Numbered from the stretch's first letter, positions 36,994 through 48,472 are shown. The stretch is 64,000 bases of DNA from Proteinivorax hydrogeniformans (GCF_040515995.1 NZ_CP159485.1:2728001-2792000), one strand, 5' to 3'. A program made the numbers and translations. Notes: generated from the letters alone by a model not told the origin.

Positions 36994-38436
36994 CTAGTGT
37001 TTTTTATATCCCCCGGACTTTTTACCACCGCGGTCACGATTGCTTCCTTTTTTACTCCTACTTCTTCTAAAGTTACCGCCTTTGCCACCTTTTCCTTTAT
37101 ATCCGCCTGATCTTGTTCCCACTGGCGGCTCACCAGTTAGCTTTACTGGTACGTTATTAGGTTCTTTGGTAAGTAACTTCAACGAAGCTGAGAGTAAGGT
37201 TACGGAGTCCACCTCTTCTAGTAGCTGCTCCGCAAGACCTTTATAGCTATTATAATCGTCTGACTCGACAGTGGATAAAAGCTTTTCTACAGTCATCTTT
37301 TTCTGACCTTCGATTGCTTCAGAAAATGAAGGTATAGGTCTTCTAGTTATTTTGCCTTTTGACACCTTTTCAACTGACTTAAGATGGGCCATTTCCCTTG
37401 AAGTTGCAAAGGTAATAGCAAGCCCTGTTTTGCCAGCACGACCAGTTCTCCCTATTCTATGCACGTAGCTTTCTGCATCTTGTGGAATGTCAAAGTTGTA
37501 TACGTGAGTTACCCCAGTTATATCTAAGCCTCTAGCTGCAACATCGGTTGCTACTAACACTTCGATAGAACCATTTTTAAACCTTCGCATTACAGAGTCA
37601 CGCTTGCCTTGGGTTAGATCACCATGAATTCCCTCAGCGCTGTATCCACGCTTATTTAACCCTTCGGATAGCTCATCTACCCTTCTTTTGGTCCTTCCAA
37701 AAACGATAGCTAACTCTGGAAGATGAATGTCTAAAAGACGGCATAGTACATCAAACTTTTGTTTTTCTGGAACTTCGATATACTCTTGTTCTATATTAGG
37801 GGCAGTCATCTTTTTAGGTTTTATGGCTACATGTTTCGGGTTAACTAAGAACTTGTTAGATAACTCTTTGATAGCCTTAGGCATAGTCGCTGAAAACAGC
37901 AGAGTTTGCCTTTGGGTAGGTATTTCATTTAGTATAAACTCTATATCTTCGACGAAACCCATATTTAGCATTTCATCAGCTTCATCTAGCACTACCATCT
38001 TTATATTATCTAAACGTATATTTCTACGTCGCATATGGTCCATCAATCTACCGGGGGTAGCTACTATTATCTGCGGTCCTCTTTTTAAAGCTTTAATTTG
38101 CCTACCAATATCCTGTCCACCATAGATAGGTAGTGTCTTAATTTTTGTATGCTGACAGATTTTGTTTAGCTCTTCTGCCACTTGAATAGCTAGCTCACGA
38201 GTAGGAGTAAGCACTATGCCTTGAACCTTGTTGTTCTCCTCTTCTAGCTTTTCTGCTAAGGCCACGCCAAAGGCTGCTGTTTTTCCAGTACCTGTCTGTG
38301 CCTGTCCAATCATGTCAGCGCCAGAAATGGCTATAGGAATAGCTTGATCCTGAATCGGCGTTGCTTCCTCAAACCCCATATCTGTAAGCGCTTTGGTTGT
38401 TTCTGTTCTTAATCCAAATTCAAAAAATGTTGTCAA
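36994..38436 (-). CDS. DEAD-box RNA helicase (CshA-like)
   Basis: 480 aa. Complete core: [35 protein letters not shown], and C-terminal [19 protein letters not shown]. Residues 410-480 form a basic Gly-, Lys-, Arg- and Ser-rich tail ([15 protein letters not shown]), common in cold-shock or mRNA-decay helicases such as CshA. TTG start at 38436 with AAGGAG upstream. Probably acts on rRNA or mRNA structures. Confidence 0.93.
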   Translation of the reverse strand: MTTFFEFGLRTETTKALTDMGFEEATPIQDQAIPIAISGADMIGQAQTGTGKTAAFGVALAEKLEEENNKVQGIVLTPTRELAIQVAEELNKICQHTKIKTLPIYGGQDIGRQIKALKRGPQIIVATPGRLMDHMRRRNIRLDNIKMVVLDEADEMLNMGFVEDIEFILNEIPTQRQTLLFSATMPKAIKELSNKFLVNPKHVAIKPKKMTAPNIEQEYIEVPEKQKFDVLCRLLDIHLPELAIVFGRTKRRVDELSEGLNKRGYSAEGIHGDLTQGKRDSVMRRFKNGSIEVLVATDVAARGLDITGVTHVYNFDIPQDAESYVHRIGRTGRAGKTGLAITFATSREMAHLKSVEKVSKGKITRRPIPSFSEAIEGQKKMTVEKLLSTVESDDYNSYKGLAEQLLEEVDSVTLLSASLKLLTKEPNNVPVKLTGEPPVGTRSGGYKGKGGKGGNFRRSRSKKGSNRDRGGKKSGGYKKH

Positions 38437-38595
38437 TGTTTATTTCTCCTTTTTACTTTCCTTTGGGCATTTTTATTTTTTAGAGTGCCCTAGTTTATAG
38501 ATATCTATTCAATTTTGCCAATATTTTTAGTGTTGTACCAGTACAAGCTATTATTATATCACAGTTACACAATTTTTTGTACATATTATTTTAAA
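38437..38595. other. Intergenic region upstream of the DEAD-box gene
   Basis: About 160 bases, AT-rich, between topB and the helicase. Probably the 5' leader and promoter of the helicase; no clear element was identified. Confidence 0.3.
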
Positions 38596-40764
38596 TTATT
38601 TTTTTAATTTAGCTAAAGCATCAGCTAAAGCAGTGTTTAGCGGCTCATCTTTTTTATCTTGTTTTTTTAAATATTTAGCTACATCCCTTTTGTTAACCTT
38701 TTGGTTTTGCTTGCCTTTACGTTTGTTAAAACTAGACATTTTTTCTTTGTGACCACATTTGCAAACAAAAACTTCTGCACCTTTTTGTCCCCTAAGTTCC
38801 AGTTTCTTTTTACACTCTGGACAGCGGGCATTTGTGGTTTTGGCTACATTCTCTCTACCGCCACATTCTCTATCTTGGCAAATCAGCATTTTTCCTTTTT
38901 TCCCATTAACCTCTAACATAAATTTGTTACATTTAGGGCATCTACTCCTAGTTAAGTTATCATGGGTAAACTTTTGCTGGCTATTTTCTATTTCTCTAAT
39001 AACTTCTACGGTGTAATTTTTTATGTCTTTTAGAAATTCTTCTTTTTTTAGACTTCCTTTAGAAATAGCAGTAAGTTTTTGCTCCCACTGAGCTGTCAAT
39101 GTCGGTGATTTTAAGTCTTCAGGCACTAACTCTAACAGCTGTTTACCTTTAGATGTTATATTTATATCTTTACCCTGTTTTTCTATTAAAAAACTACCAA
39201 AAAGTTTTTCTATAATATCTGCTCTGGTTGCAACTGTGCCAATTCCCCCAGTTTCACCGATAACTTTTTGTAAGTCTTTACTTTTTTTGTCCATATATTT
39301 TTTAGGATTTTCCATAGCAGCTAATAAGCTTCCTTCGTTAAACAAAGCTGGAGGTGATGTTTGCCCAGACGTCTTTGCTACTGCTGATATATCTGCTTCT
39401 TGTCCCTGCCTTATATTGTTAAGGTTTACTGTGTCAACCGTGTCATCGTTTTGCCTATCTAGCACAACTTTCCATCCTTTAGAGGTAATTTTTTTGCCCT
39501 TAGCATGAAAACTATGACCCTTAACGCTACCTATAACAGATATCTGTTGATATTTAAATGGCGGAAGCAGCACTGCTAAAAAGCGCGCTGTTACCAAACT
39601 GTATATCTTTTTCTCTTTATCGCTTAAACTGCTCACCATCGGCCTTTGCTCCGTTGGTATAATAGCATGGTGATCTGAGACTTTTTTGTTGTCCACAAAA
39701 TGTTTGCCAACATTTAAGTTCTCTTGCAACAACTTATTGGCTACAGAAGAGTGTTCTAAGGCGCTACAAGCTTTTACTCTATCTTTTAAAGTATCTATCA
39801 TATCTGTAGTTATATACTTAGAGTCTGTTCTAGGGTAGGTTAGCACCTTATGTTGTTCATAGAGTTTTTGGGTGATAGACAGTGTTTCTTTTGCTGAAAA
39901 GCCAAAAATTTTGTTAGCATCCCGCTGTAGTTCTGTTAAGTCATAAAAAGGCGGAGCATAACTTTTTTTGTCCTCTGTCTTTACTTCATTTATGTTAAGC
40001 TTCTGACCTTTTAGTGAATCAATAATCTTCTCTGTTTTCGACTCATCAAAAATTCTACCATCTTTACTTTTGTTATCATGCCAAGTAAAGTCTATACCTT
40101 GTGCAGTTATTTTTATCCCAAAGTAGTTTTTAGGAGTAAAGCTATTAATTTCTGCCTCCCTTTTAGCTATCATAGCTAGTGTAGGCGTCTGCACACGGCC
40201 GCAGGAGAGTTGGGCATTATACTTACAAGTTAACGCCCTAGTTGCGTTTATACCGACATACCAGTCAGCCTCAGCGCGGGCTTGGGCGGAGTTATATAAG
40301 TTTTGATATTGCTTTCCGTCTTTTAAATTGTTAAACCCGTCTCTTATTGCTTTATCAGTTACAGAAGAAATCCATAACCTTTTAATAGGCTTTTTCACCC
40401 TAGCCTTGGCAATAATCCAGCGGGCAACAAGCTCTCCTTCTCGACCTGCATCGGTGGCTATTATTATAGAGTCAACATCTTTTCTACTCATCTGTGTTTT
40501 TACAACGCTATACTGTTTTCCACTTTGTTTTATGACCACAAGTTTTAAAGGATCAAAAAGCATAGGTAAATGTTCCATTGACCAGGATTTATATTGCTCA
40601 CCATACTGCTCCGGTTCAGCTAGTGTCACCAAATGGCCTAAAGCCCAGGTAACGATATGATTAACCCCTTCATAAAACCCGTTTCCCTTTTTATTACAAT
40701 TAAGAACCTTCGCTATATCTTTACCAACAGAAGGTTTTTCCGCTAAAACCAACTTCTTTCCCAT
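38596..40764 (-). CDS. topB: DNA topoisomerase III
   Basis: Type IA topoisomerase, 722 aa. N-terminal TOPRIM domain (KKLVLAEKPSVGKDIA, later DAGREGELVARWII), the active-site tyrosine in LTYPRTDSKYIT, and the C-terminal PARTGGIGTVATRAD-like segment ETGGIGTVATRADII. Near the end two zinc-ribbon repeats (CPKCNKFM...CQDREC and CPECKKKL...CKC), then a Lys-rich tail. Decatenates DNA after replication and recombination. Confidence 0.95.
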   Translation of the reverse strand: MGKKLVLAEKPSVGKDIAKVLNCNKKGNGFYEGVNHIVTWALGHLVTLAEPEQYGEQYKSWSMEHLPMLFDPLKLVVIKQSGKQYSVVKTQMSRKDVDSIIIATDAGREGELVARWIIAKARVKKPIKRLWISSVTDKAIRDGFNNLKDGKQYQNLYNSAQARAEADWYVGINATRALTCKYNAQLSCGRVQTPTLAMIAKREAEINSFTPKNYFGIKITAQGIDFTWHDNKSKDGRIFDESKTEKIIDSLKGQKLNINEVKTEDKKSYAPPFYDLTELQRDANKIFGFSAKETLSITQKLYEQHKVLTYPRTDSKYITTDMIDTLKDRVKACSALEHSSVANKLLQENLNVGKHFVDNKKVSDHHAIIPTEQRPMVSSLSDKEKKIYSLVTARFLAVLLPPFKYQQISVIGSVKGHSFHAKGKKITSKGWKVVLDRQNDDTVDTVNLNNIRQGQEADISAVAKTSGQTSPPALFNEGSLLAAMENPKKYMDKKSKDLQKVIGETGGIGTVATRADIIEKLFGSFLIEKQGKDINITSKGKQLLELVPEDLKSPTLTAQWEQKLTAISKGSLKKEEFLKDIKNYTVEVIREIENSQQKFTHDNLTRSRCPKCNKFMLEVNGKKGKMLICQDRECGGRENVAKTTNARCPECKKKLELRGQKGAEVFVCKCGHKEKMSSFNKRKGKQNQKVNKRDVAKYLKKQDKKDEPLNTALADALAKLKK

Positions 40765-40844
40765 ATTAACATCCTTTCCAGTAGATATATATCTCCATAT
40801 ATTGTACCACTAAATAAACAGTTTGAATAATTACGGATAAAATC

Positions 40845-40885
40845 AAAGAAACAGATGTCAGCTTTGGCTTAACACCTGTTTCTTT
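40845..40885 (-). terminator. Terminator after the CAP-domain lipoprotein gene
   Basis: 14-bp stem AAAGAAACAGATGT/ACACCTGTTTCTTT with one mismatch and a 13-nt loop, followed on the minus strand by an AT-rich run. Confidence 0.7.
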
Positions 40886-40926
40886 GTTTAAAATTACTAC
40901 AGAGATATCGACTCTGTTTTTTAAAC

Positions 40927-41907
<981 letters not shown>

Positions 41908-42129
41908 AAATTAGAAAACTCCTCCCTATTTCTAAGTTTATTTAAGTATATATGAATGCTTTTTAGATAGAAACCCATACTATTTGGGAATGTAAGTATA
42001 TATTTCCTACTCAGTAATGTTTTTTCCAACTATAAACAAGGGATATTTATTCGTTTGTGGAATATAGAAAGTGACATAATATAATAACTCAATATGTAAT
42101 AATTAACAACAATTTAGGGAGGTTTGTTA

Positions 42130-43923
42130 ATGCATTCTAACAAAAAATTGCAACAATGGGTTGAAAAAATGGCTGAGCTTTGTCAACCTGATGATGTCTA
42201 TTGGTGTGACGGTTCCAAAGAGGAAAATGACCGCCTTATGCAACAAATGGTGAACTCTGGTATGGCTATTAAACTAAATGAGGATAAGCGGCCTGGAAGT
42301 TATTTATTCCGTAGCCACCCTTCTGATGTAGCTCGTGTGGAGGATAGAACTTATATAGCCACCCAGAACAAAGAAGACGCAGGACCTACTAATAACTGGA
42401 TCGACCCAAATGAGCTAAAAAAGACTATGACCGAGCTTTATTGTGGCTCTATGAAAGGACGGACCATGTATGTTATCCCCTTCTCTATGGGGCCAATTGG
42501 TTCGCCCATCTCAAAGATTGGCGTGCAGCTTACCGATAGCCCTTATGTAGTTGTTAACATGAGAATAATGGCTCGCATGGGACAAGAAGTTTTAAAAGTC
42601 CTAGGTGAAGAGGGTGAGTTTGTACAATGTTTACACTCTGTAGGCTATCCTCTTAAGGATGGTGAAAAAGACGCAACCTGGCCTTGCGCTCCTATCGAAG
42701 AAAAGTATATAAGCCACTTCCCCGAAGAGCGTATGATATGGTCTTATGGGTCCGGCTATGGTGGCAACGCCTTGTTAGGCAAAAAGTGCTTTGCCCTTAG
42801 AATTGCCTCTGCCCAAGCTAAAGATGAGGGATGGCTAGCAGAGCATATGCTTATTTTAAAGCTGACAAACCCCCAAGGCAAAGTAAAGTATGTGGCAGCA
42901 GCCTTCCCTAGCGCTTGTGGGAAAACTAATCTAGCAATGCTAGTGCCCACTATCCCTGGTTGGAAAGTGGAAACCATTGGCGATGACATCGCATGGATGA
43001 AATTTGGCGATGACGGGAGGCTGTATGCTATCAACCCTGAAGCTGGTTTTTTTGGTGTTGCACCAGGAACATCTAAAGAATCCAACCCCAGCGCTATGAA
43101 AACTTTGGAAAAGAATTGTATATTTACTAATGTTGCGTTAACAGACGATGGTGATGTTTGGTGGGAAGGTATCGGATATGGTGCTCCTGAGCATCTAATT
43201 GATTGGCATGGGAAGGATTGGAGCCCAGGTTCTGATAAACCGGCTGCTCACCCTAATGCAAGGTTTACAGCTCCAGCAAGTCAGTGCCCTGTCATTGCTC
43301 CAGAATGGGAAGATCCTAAGGGCGTTCCCATCTCCGCCATTTTAGTTGGAGGTCGCCGCCCTAGCACCATTCCTTTGGTTCACGAAAGTTTTAGCTGGAA
43401 TCACGGTGTGTTTTTAGGCTCTATTATGGGCTCGGAAATTACCGCCGCTGCTATTTCCGATAAGATTGGCACGGTTCGTCGGGATCCTTTTGCAATGTTA
43501 CCGTTCTGCGGCTACAACATGGCAGACTACCTAAAACATTGGATTAACATCGGTAGTAAATCATCAGGGGATAAATTGCCAAAAATCTTCTATGTCAACT
43601 GGTTCCGTAAAGGCGAAGATGGCAAGTTTATCTGGCCTGGCTTTGGTGAAAACAGCAGAGTGCTAAAATGGATTTTTGAGCGCACCTTAGGCGAAGGAAA
43701 AGCTGTCAAAACAGATATAGGCTACATGCCGACAGTAGATGGTATCGACTTAGAAGGGCTGAACATAGGCAAAGAAAACATGGAAAAAGTTTTAAAGGTT
43801 AATAAAAATGAGTGGCTTACCGAGGTGAATTCAATACAAGAGCACTATCAAACCCTTGGCAAGCGCCTACCTTCTGAACTTAAACATGAGCTAAGCGAGT
43901 TAAAAAGAAGACTTAATGGCTAG
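42130..43923 (+). CDS. pckG: Phosphoenolpyruvate carboxykinase (GTP)
   Basis: 597 aa, GTP-type PEPCK, converts oxaloacetate and GTP to PEP, CO2 and GDP (or the reverse in fermenters). Signatures: [13 protein letters not shown] (kinase-1a P-loop with hyperreactive Cys), [36 protein letters not shown], and [19 protein letters not shown]. The start is ATG 42130 with TAGGGAGG upstream; a TTG two codons earlier is less likely. Most Firmicutes use the unrelated ATP-dependent enzyme, so the GTP type is worth noting. The PII-like gene follows after 60 bases. Confidence 0.97.
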   Translation: MHSNKKLQQWVEKMAELCQPDDVYWCDGSKEENDRLMQQMVNSGMAIKLNEDKRPGSYLFRSHPSDVARVEDRTYIATQNKEDAGPTNNWIDPNELKKTMTELYCGSMKGRTMYVIPFSMGPIGSPISKIGVQLTDSPYVVVNMRIMARMGQEVLKVLGEEGEFVQCLHSVGYPLKDGEKDATWPCAPIEEKYISHFPEERMIWSYGSGYGGNALLGKKCFALRIASAQAKDEGWLAEHMLILKLTNPQGKVKYVAAAFPSACGKTNLAMLVPTIPGWKVETIGDDIAWMKFGDDGRLYAINPEAGFFGVAPGTSKESNPSAMKTLEKNCIFTNVALTDDGDVWWEGIGYGAPEHLIDWHGKDWSPGSDKPAAHPNARFTAPASQCPVIAPEWEDPKGVPISAILVGGRRPSTIPLVHESFSWNHGVFLGSIMGSEITAAAISDKIGTVRRDPFAMLPFCGYNMADYLKHWINIGSKSSGDKLPKIFYVNWFRKGEDGKFIWPGFGENSRVLKWIFERTLGEGKAVKTDIGYMPTVDGIDLEGLNIGKENMEKVLKVNKNEWLTEVNSIQEHYQTLGKRLPSELKHELSELKRRLNG

Positions 43924-43983
43924 TCTACTTTTACACTCCCTTGTTGTTTGTGATATCATAAATAACAAAGGAGGTTTTTAATA

Positions 43984-44337
43984 GTGCGTTTATTAATTGC
44001 AATAATAAATGACCCAGATAAAGTAGTTGACATCTTAGATGAGTTTTATGATGAAAATATTAAAGGAGGTACTGTAATAGAAAGTGCAGGTATGGCTCAT
44101 ATCATAGCTGACCATGTGCCTTTCTTTTCACGTTTTGCTGAATTAGATCAGGGTAAAGACCCTACATGTAATAAAACAATCTTTGTCGTTGTTGAAAACG
44201 ATGAAGCCCGTGAAAAAGCAATTAAAGCTATTGAAAGCGTTATTGGCGACTTAAATGAGCCTGATACCGGTATTGCTCTAACGGTGCCATTAGACTTTTG
44301 TAAGGGAATAGTTAAAACCGAAGGTGATTCACAATGA
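43984..44337 (+). CDS. PII-like (GlnB superfamily) signalling protein
   Basis: 117 aa, GTG start with AAGGAGG 9 bases before. Ferredoxin-like fold pattern of PII proteins: a first strand MRLLIAIINDPDKVVDILDEFY, the region IKGGTVIESAG (T-loop-like area FFSRFAELDQGKD), second strand KTIFVVVENDEAREKAIKAIESVIGDL, and a Gly-rich end. No PROSITE-type PII tyrosine loop. The stop overlaps the antiporter ATG by four bases, which suggests that the protein controls the transporter, as PII-like proteins do with several membrane transporters. Ligand unknown. Confidence 0.75.
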   Translation: MRLLIAIINDPDKVVDILDEFYDENIKGGTVIESAGMAHIIADHVPFFSRFAELDQGKDPTCNKTIFVVVENDEAREKAIKAIESVIGDLNEPDTGIALTVPLDFCKGIVKTEGDSQ

Positions 44338-45488
44338 GTATTTCTTTAGCTGTAGGAATTATTTTCCTAGCTGGAGCTGCTGGTGGAAAGCTTGCCCGTT
44401 ACATAAGGCTTCCTTCTGTGACCGGCAACCTCTTAGCTGGAATTATAATTGGGCCTTCAGTATTAAGCTTGGTTAGTGTAGAAATAATGTCCCAGCTCAA
44501 CCCAATCAACGACCTAGCCTTAGGTGTTATTGCCTTATCCATAGGCTCTGAGCTTCATTGGGGGACAATGCGCAAGCTAGCTAAAGATACCACTTTGGTT
44601 TTTTTAGCTGAGGCTCTTTTAACTTCAGTTATTGTATTTTTCTCGTTATATTTATTTGGTTTGGATTTTCAACTTGCATTAGTCTTAGCAGTTATTAGTA
44701 TCGCGACAGCCCCTGGTGCTATTATCGCTTGTATTCGAGAAACTCCCACCAAAGGTAATTTTTCAAAGGTGCTATTATCAATAGTCGCTTTAGATAATTT
44801 GCTTGCTATTACGCTTTTTGGTATTGTTATTAGCTTTATGCAGACAGGCCTAGCTGACGATCCCGGAAATTCAGTAGCTTTCATTATGGCTGCCAAAGAA
44901 TTAGGTCTTTCCTTAGCATTAGGCTTAATGTCTGGAGTGTTTTTAGTGGGAATTTCTCATCATGCAAAGAGCGACTCCCATATATTAGTAACAGTTCTGG
45001 GGATAATTTTACTAACGGTAGGTTTGGCAAACCGCTTGGGCTCACCTGAATTGCTTGCTGCAATCGTAAGCGGTGCAGTTTATATCAACTTTTCTAGAAA
45101 ACCGAAGAGAATAAGCCGCTCCCTTTTAGCTGTGGAGCATCCTATTTTGCTTATTTTCCTTACTTTAGCAGGTGCAAAACTTGATTTGTCAGTTCTACCT
45201 GCTGTTGGGCAAATAGGCCTATTATATGTGCTTGCACGTTTCTTTGCAAAGCTTGTGGGCAGCCGACTAGGAAGTACTTTAACTGCTTTTCCTATGAGCT
45301 GGAAGAAAAACTTAGGAAGGGCACTAACCCCTCAAGCTGGGGTAGCTATAGGCCTGGCAATTATAGCAGAGCAAAAAGGTATTTTTGAACCCAATACAGT
45401 TATGCCAATTGTACTTACGGCAGTTGTAGTCTTTGAATTATTCGGTCCACTTCTTGTACGAAAAGCACTGTGCGATGTTAATGAATAA
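44334..45488 (+). CDS. Cation:proton antiporter (CPA superfamily)
   Basis: 384 aa with about 11-12 membrane helices. Features of the monovalent cation antiporter fold: GNLLAGIIIGPSVL near the N-terminus, LGVIALSIGSELHW, ATAPGAIIACIRETPTKGNFSKVLLSIVALDNLLAI (transport-site region; a single Asp in ALDN rather than a double Asp) and LTPQAGVAIGLAIIAEQKG near the end. No cytoplasmic RCK/TrkA domain, which could be replaced by the adjacent PII-like protein. Ion (Na+ or K+) unknown. Confidence 0.85.
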   Translation: MSISLAVGIIFLAGAAGGKLARYIRLPSVTGNLLAGIIIGPSVLSLVSVEIMSQLNPINDLALGVIALSIGSELHWGTMRKLAKDTTLVFLAEALLTSVIVFFSLYLFGLDFQLALVLAVISIATAPGAIIACIRETPTKGNFSKVLLSIVALDNLLAITLFGIVISFMQTGLADDPGNSVAFIMAAKELGLSLALGLMSGVFLVGISHHAKSDSHILVTVLGIILLTVGLANRLGSPELLAAIVSGAVYINFSRKPKRISRSLLAVEHPILLIFLTLAGAKLDLSVLPAVGQIGLLYVLARFFAKLVGSRLGSTLTAFPMSWKKNLGRALTPQAGVAIGLAIIAEQKGIFEPNTVMPIVLTAVVVFELFGPLLVRKALCDVNE

Positions 45489-45615
45489 TGCTATCTCCGC
45501 TGGAGCTTTCACCTTTGTAGCTTTAAATATGGCTAAAAAGCTAGGGCTAGGTAAAAAAGTCCTTTCAAGCATTTTTGATACAAAAGAGCGTTATTTAAGC
45601 ACAGGACTACTATAA
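45481..45615 (+). CDS. Small protein overlapping the antiporter end (uncertain)
   Basis: 44 aa from an ATG at 45481 (or 46 aa from 45475). It overlaps the antiporter stop codon by four bases. Composition is protein-like: SAGAFTFVALNMAKKLGLG, amphipathic and Lys-rich. No ribosome binding site is visible, so translation would need coupling to the antiporter stop. Without homologues known to me it remains a candidate. Confidence 0.35.
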   Translation: MNNAISAGAFTFVALNMAKKLGLGKKVLSSIFDTKERYLSTGLL

Positions 45616-45657
45616 AGTAAGGACTGAGACTTTTCATTGTCACGGTCCTTATTTTAT
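45612..45657 (+). terminator. Terminator after the pckG-PII-antiporter group
   Basis: Stem ATAAAGTAAGGACTG against the complement near 45643-45657 with G-T pairs and a 16-nt loop, ending in TTATTTTAT. The overlap with the small frame at 45481-45615 suggests that the stop codon lies in its left arm. Confidence 0.6.
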
Positions 45658-45726
45658 AGGGTTTATTTATTTTGGGTATACTATGGCTTAGTTCTTATTT
45701 AACAATAATTTATAAGGTGATGGAAA

Positions 45727-47205
45727 ATGAGCAAAAAAGTAATTGTTATTGGCGCTGGGATCGCTGGCCTTGCCACTGCGGCAAGGCTATTAAGTAAAGG
45801 CTATCAGGTAGTTATTTTAGAAAAAAATGAACACATCGGTGGTAAGGTGGCAAGTCTTTCTTCAAATGGATTTAAATTTGATTTAACGGCTTCCATTTTG
45901 ATGAATCCACAAAATTATAAAAGACTATTTGAGGATTTAGGAAAAAAACATCAAGATTACTTTACTCTTCAGAGGATAGAACCTAATTATAGAGTTTTTT
46001 ATGACGATAAAACCCACCTTGATTTTTCCACCGAACTTTCTGATTTACTAAAAAACCTAGAAACAGTTTCCTTAAAAGATGCCCACGGCTACCTTAAGTT
46101 TTTGTCCCATGGTTATAATAAATATTTATTTGCTAATAAGACATTTTTTCAAAAAAAGCAGCAGCAAATAAGCGATTCTTTCAGTCCTCTATCCTTGGCA
46201 ATTGCCTTAAAGTTAAGGCCACAAACCTCCTCCTATAGTTATATTTCTAAATACATCCAAAGCCCTAAGATAAAAGAGTTCTTAACCTTTCAAGCCTTTT
46301 TTACCGGGCTATCGCCGTTTAAGGGTCCTTGTGTACATAGCTTGCTATCTGTTATTCCACAAGCATACGGACTATGGTATATACCAGGTGGTATGCATTC
46401 TTTTGTTAAAGCTCTAGAAAAAGTGGTAAAAGAACTGGGCGGTATTATAGAAACTGATGCTGAGGTAAAAGAAATCCTGGTTGCAAAGGGTAAAGCTATT
46501 GGAGTCAAAACCGAAAAATCCATAACAAAAGGGGATTTAGTAATTTGTAGCGGGGAATACGGGTATGCCACTCAAAATATTGTGCCACCGTCACCGAAGT
46601 TACCTAAAATAGATAGCTTAGATTACAGCTGCTCTGCTTATGTTCTATATCTAGGTATAAATAAAAAGCTTCCCCAGTTAGCTGTGCATAACTTCTACCT
46701 AGGGGAAGACTTTAAACAAAATATAGATTGTGTTTTTAAGGGGAGACTGCCTTTAAGCCCCTCCCTATACATCTATTGTCCTAGCGCTTTAGATAAAACA
46801 ATGGCACCGCAAGAAAGCGAAGCGTTAAATGTAGTCGTTAGGGTACCTAACCTTAAAAGCAAACCTTCTTGGGGTGATAGAACCATTAGATTATTAGAGC
46901 ACAGAGTTCTAAAAAATCTCAAGAAAATTAACGGTCTAGCAGATATAGATAAGCATATAGTTTACAAAAGCTGTACTCAACCAAAAGATTTTGAGACAGT
47001 ATTTAACTGCTATAAAGGAGCTGCCTTTGGCATAAGTCCAACAGTCACTCAAACAAACTATCTACGCCCCCACTTTAAATCACCTTCTGTCGACAACCTC
47101 TATTTTGTTGGGGACTCCTTACACCCCGGCGTAGGAGTGTCTATGGTGCTGCTAAGCAGTAAACATGTAGTCGATGAGCTTGAGACACAGAATACAACTA
47201 ATTAG
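45727..47205 (+). CDS. CrtI/CrtN-type FAD-dependent carotenoid desaturase-like oxidoreductase
   Basis: 492 aa. N-terminal FAD-binding loop VIGAGIAGLATAARLLSKGYQVVILEKN and GGKVASLSSNGFKFDLTASIL; C-terminal FVGDSLHPGVGVSMVLLSSKHV, the signature of bacterial phytoene/diapophytoene desaturases (CrtI, CrtN). No phytoene synthase gene (crtB/crtM) is near. Members of this family also do other isoprenoid or saturase reactions, so carotenoid synthesis is not certain. Its end overlaps the convergent capA-like gene by 8 bases. Confidence 0.8.
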   Translation: MSKKVIVIGAGIAGLATAARLLSKGYQVVILEKNEHIGGKVASLSSNGFKFDLTASILMNPQNYKRLFEDLGKKHQDYFTLQRIEPNYRVFYDDKTHLDFSTELSDLLKNLETVSLKDAHGYLKFLSHGYNKYLFANKTFFQKKQQQISDSFSPLSLAIALKLRPQTSSYSYISKYIQSPKIKEFLTFQAFFTGLSPFKGPCVHSLLSVIPQAYGLWYIPGGMHSFVKALEKVVKELGGIIETDAEVKEILVAKGKAIGVKTEKSITKGDLVICSGEYGYATQNIVPPSPKLPKIDSLDYSCSAYVLYLGINKKLPQLAVHNFYLGEDFKQNIDCVFKGRLPLSPSLYIYCPSALDKTMAPQESEALNVVVRVPNLKSKPSWGDRTIRLLEHRVLKNLKKINGLADIDKHIVYKSCTQPKDFETVFNCYKGAAFGISPTVTQTNYLRPHFKSPSVDNLYFVGDSLHPGVGVSMVLLSSKHVVDELETQNTTN

Positions 47206-48472
47206 CAACAGGTAATGTATACTCCGAATCTAGAAAAACATTCCTTATCTCTCCACTTAAAACATGCTCTACGGTAGTTTTTTTCGACTGTTTAGCTCTT
47301 TTTAGAGCTTGTCCTGTTAGGTTGAACTTTTCTGGGGAGCTAAAAGCTTCTGTAAGAGGAACTATTTCATATACATTTTTACCACCTTCTAAATAGCGAT
47401 TAACCCATGTCGGTATGATAGTTACTGCCTCAATCTCAACCTCATTTTTTATTATGTCCTTTTTAAGGTTAACGTTAACTATTAGTCCATCTTCAGTATA
47501 TCTGTTTTCCAAAGTTTCATATCTTTGATTAGAAATAAAGTTCCCCATGGAATAAACCACTAAGGTTTCATGCTCTCCATCTGCTGACTCATACCACTGA
47601 ATTGGTTGTACAACATGTGGATGGCTACCAAAAATGATATCTACACCGCTATCAGCTAACGATTGAGAAATCTTTTTTTGATAAGAGTTAGGTTCTCTAT
47701 GATATTCACTTCCCCAATGCATATAGAAAATTATAACCTCAGCACCTTGCTCTTCCATCTTTTCCACTCGTTGTTTCATTGCTTTTAGCTCTTCATCTAA
47801 ATTTTGATAGCTAAAGCTATCTATAAGGGGATTTACATCATGCGGTATAGTTATGCCGTTTATCGTTCTATGCCCATTAACTATAGGGGTCTCATATGTG
47901 TAAGCAGATACACCTATTTTGATTCCCTCTACATCGAAAACCTCATAACTTTTTTCCTCTTCGTTCCTCCTCGTCCCAACAGGAGCTAATCCTTTTTTCT
48001 CCAGTACATCTAGGGTTCTTAGCATGCCAGACTTACCGGTGTCATAGGTGTGATTATTTGACGTTGAAATTCCGTTAAAACCTGCGTTATATAAAGCTTC
48101 TGCTAATTCATCAGGGGCATTAAAAAGAGGAAAACCAGAATAACCCCTTTCTCCTCCTGCCAAAGTTGTTTCTAAATTTGCCAACGCCAAATCAGACTCT
48201 TGGATATGAGGTTTGATATATTTGAAGTTGTTGTCAAAGTCATACTCTCCTGTGTTTTGATCATATTGAGCGTTAATTTGAGGCTGATGTGCCATTACAT
48301 CTCCAACAGCACTTATCTGTACCCTAACTGGTTCTGGCAGCTTAGGTTTATTATATTCTATATTTTCTACAGTTTTATCTTCCTCAGGTTCATCTACAGT
48401 CACAACATTAGTACATGCAGATAACAGCAAAACACAAACAATTACAAGCGTTATATTTACGTTTTTTTTCAT
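47198..48472 (-). CDS. CapA-family lipoprotein
   Basis: 424 aa. Signal peptide with lipobox SAC (Cys20). CapA/PgsA-type metallophosphoesterase-like domain: SAVGDVMAHQPQ, ANLETTLAGG, STSNNHTYDTG, FYMHWGSEYH and FGSHPHVVQPIQW, the latter His-rich motifs being the metal ligands of the family. PgsA homologues take part in poly-gamma-glutamate synthesis or release, but no capB/capC genes are near, so it may be a cell envelope hydrolase. Start at 48472 with GGAGG upstream. Confidence 0.88.
   Translation of the reverse strand: MKKNVNITLVIVCVLLLSACTNVVTVDEPEEDKTVENIEYNKPKLPEPVRVQISAVGDVMAHQPQINAQYDQNTGEYDFDNNFKYIKPHIQESDLALANLETTLAGGERGYSGFPLFNAPDELAEALYNAGFNGISTSNNHTYDTGKSGMLRTLDVLEKKGLAPVGTRRNEEEKSYEVFDVEGIKIGVSAYTYETPIVNGHRTINGITIPHDVNPLIDSFSYQNLDEELKAMKQRVEKMEEQGAEVIIFYMHWGSEYHREPNSYQKKISQSLADSGVDIIFGSHPHVVQPIQWYESADGEHETLVVYSMGNFISNQRYETLENRYTEDGLIVNVNLKKDIIKNEVEIEAVTIIPTWVNRYLEGGKNVYEIVPLTEAFSSPEKFNLTGQALKRAKQSKKTTVEHVLSGEIRNVFLDSEYTLPVAN

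Noticed and set aside
36873-37133. 86-aa frame on the minus strand
   Set aside because: Shadow of the basic tail of the DEAD-box helicase and runs through its terminator.
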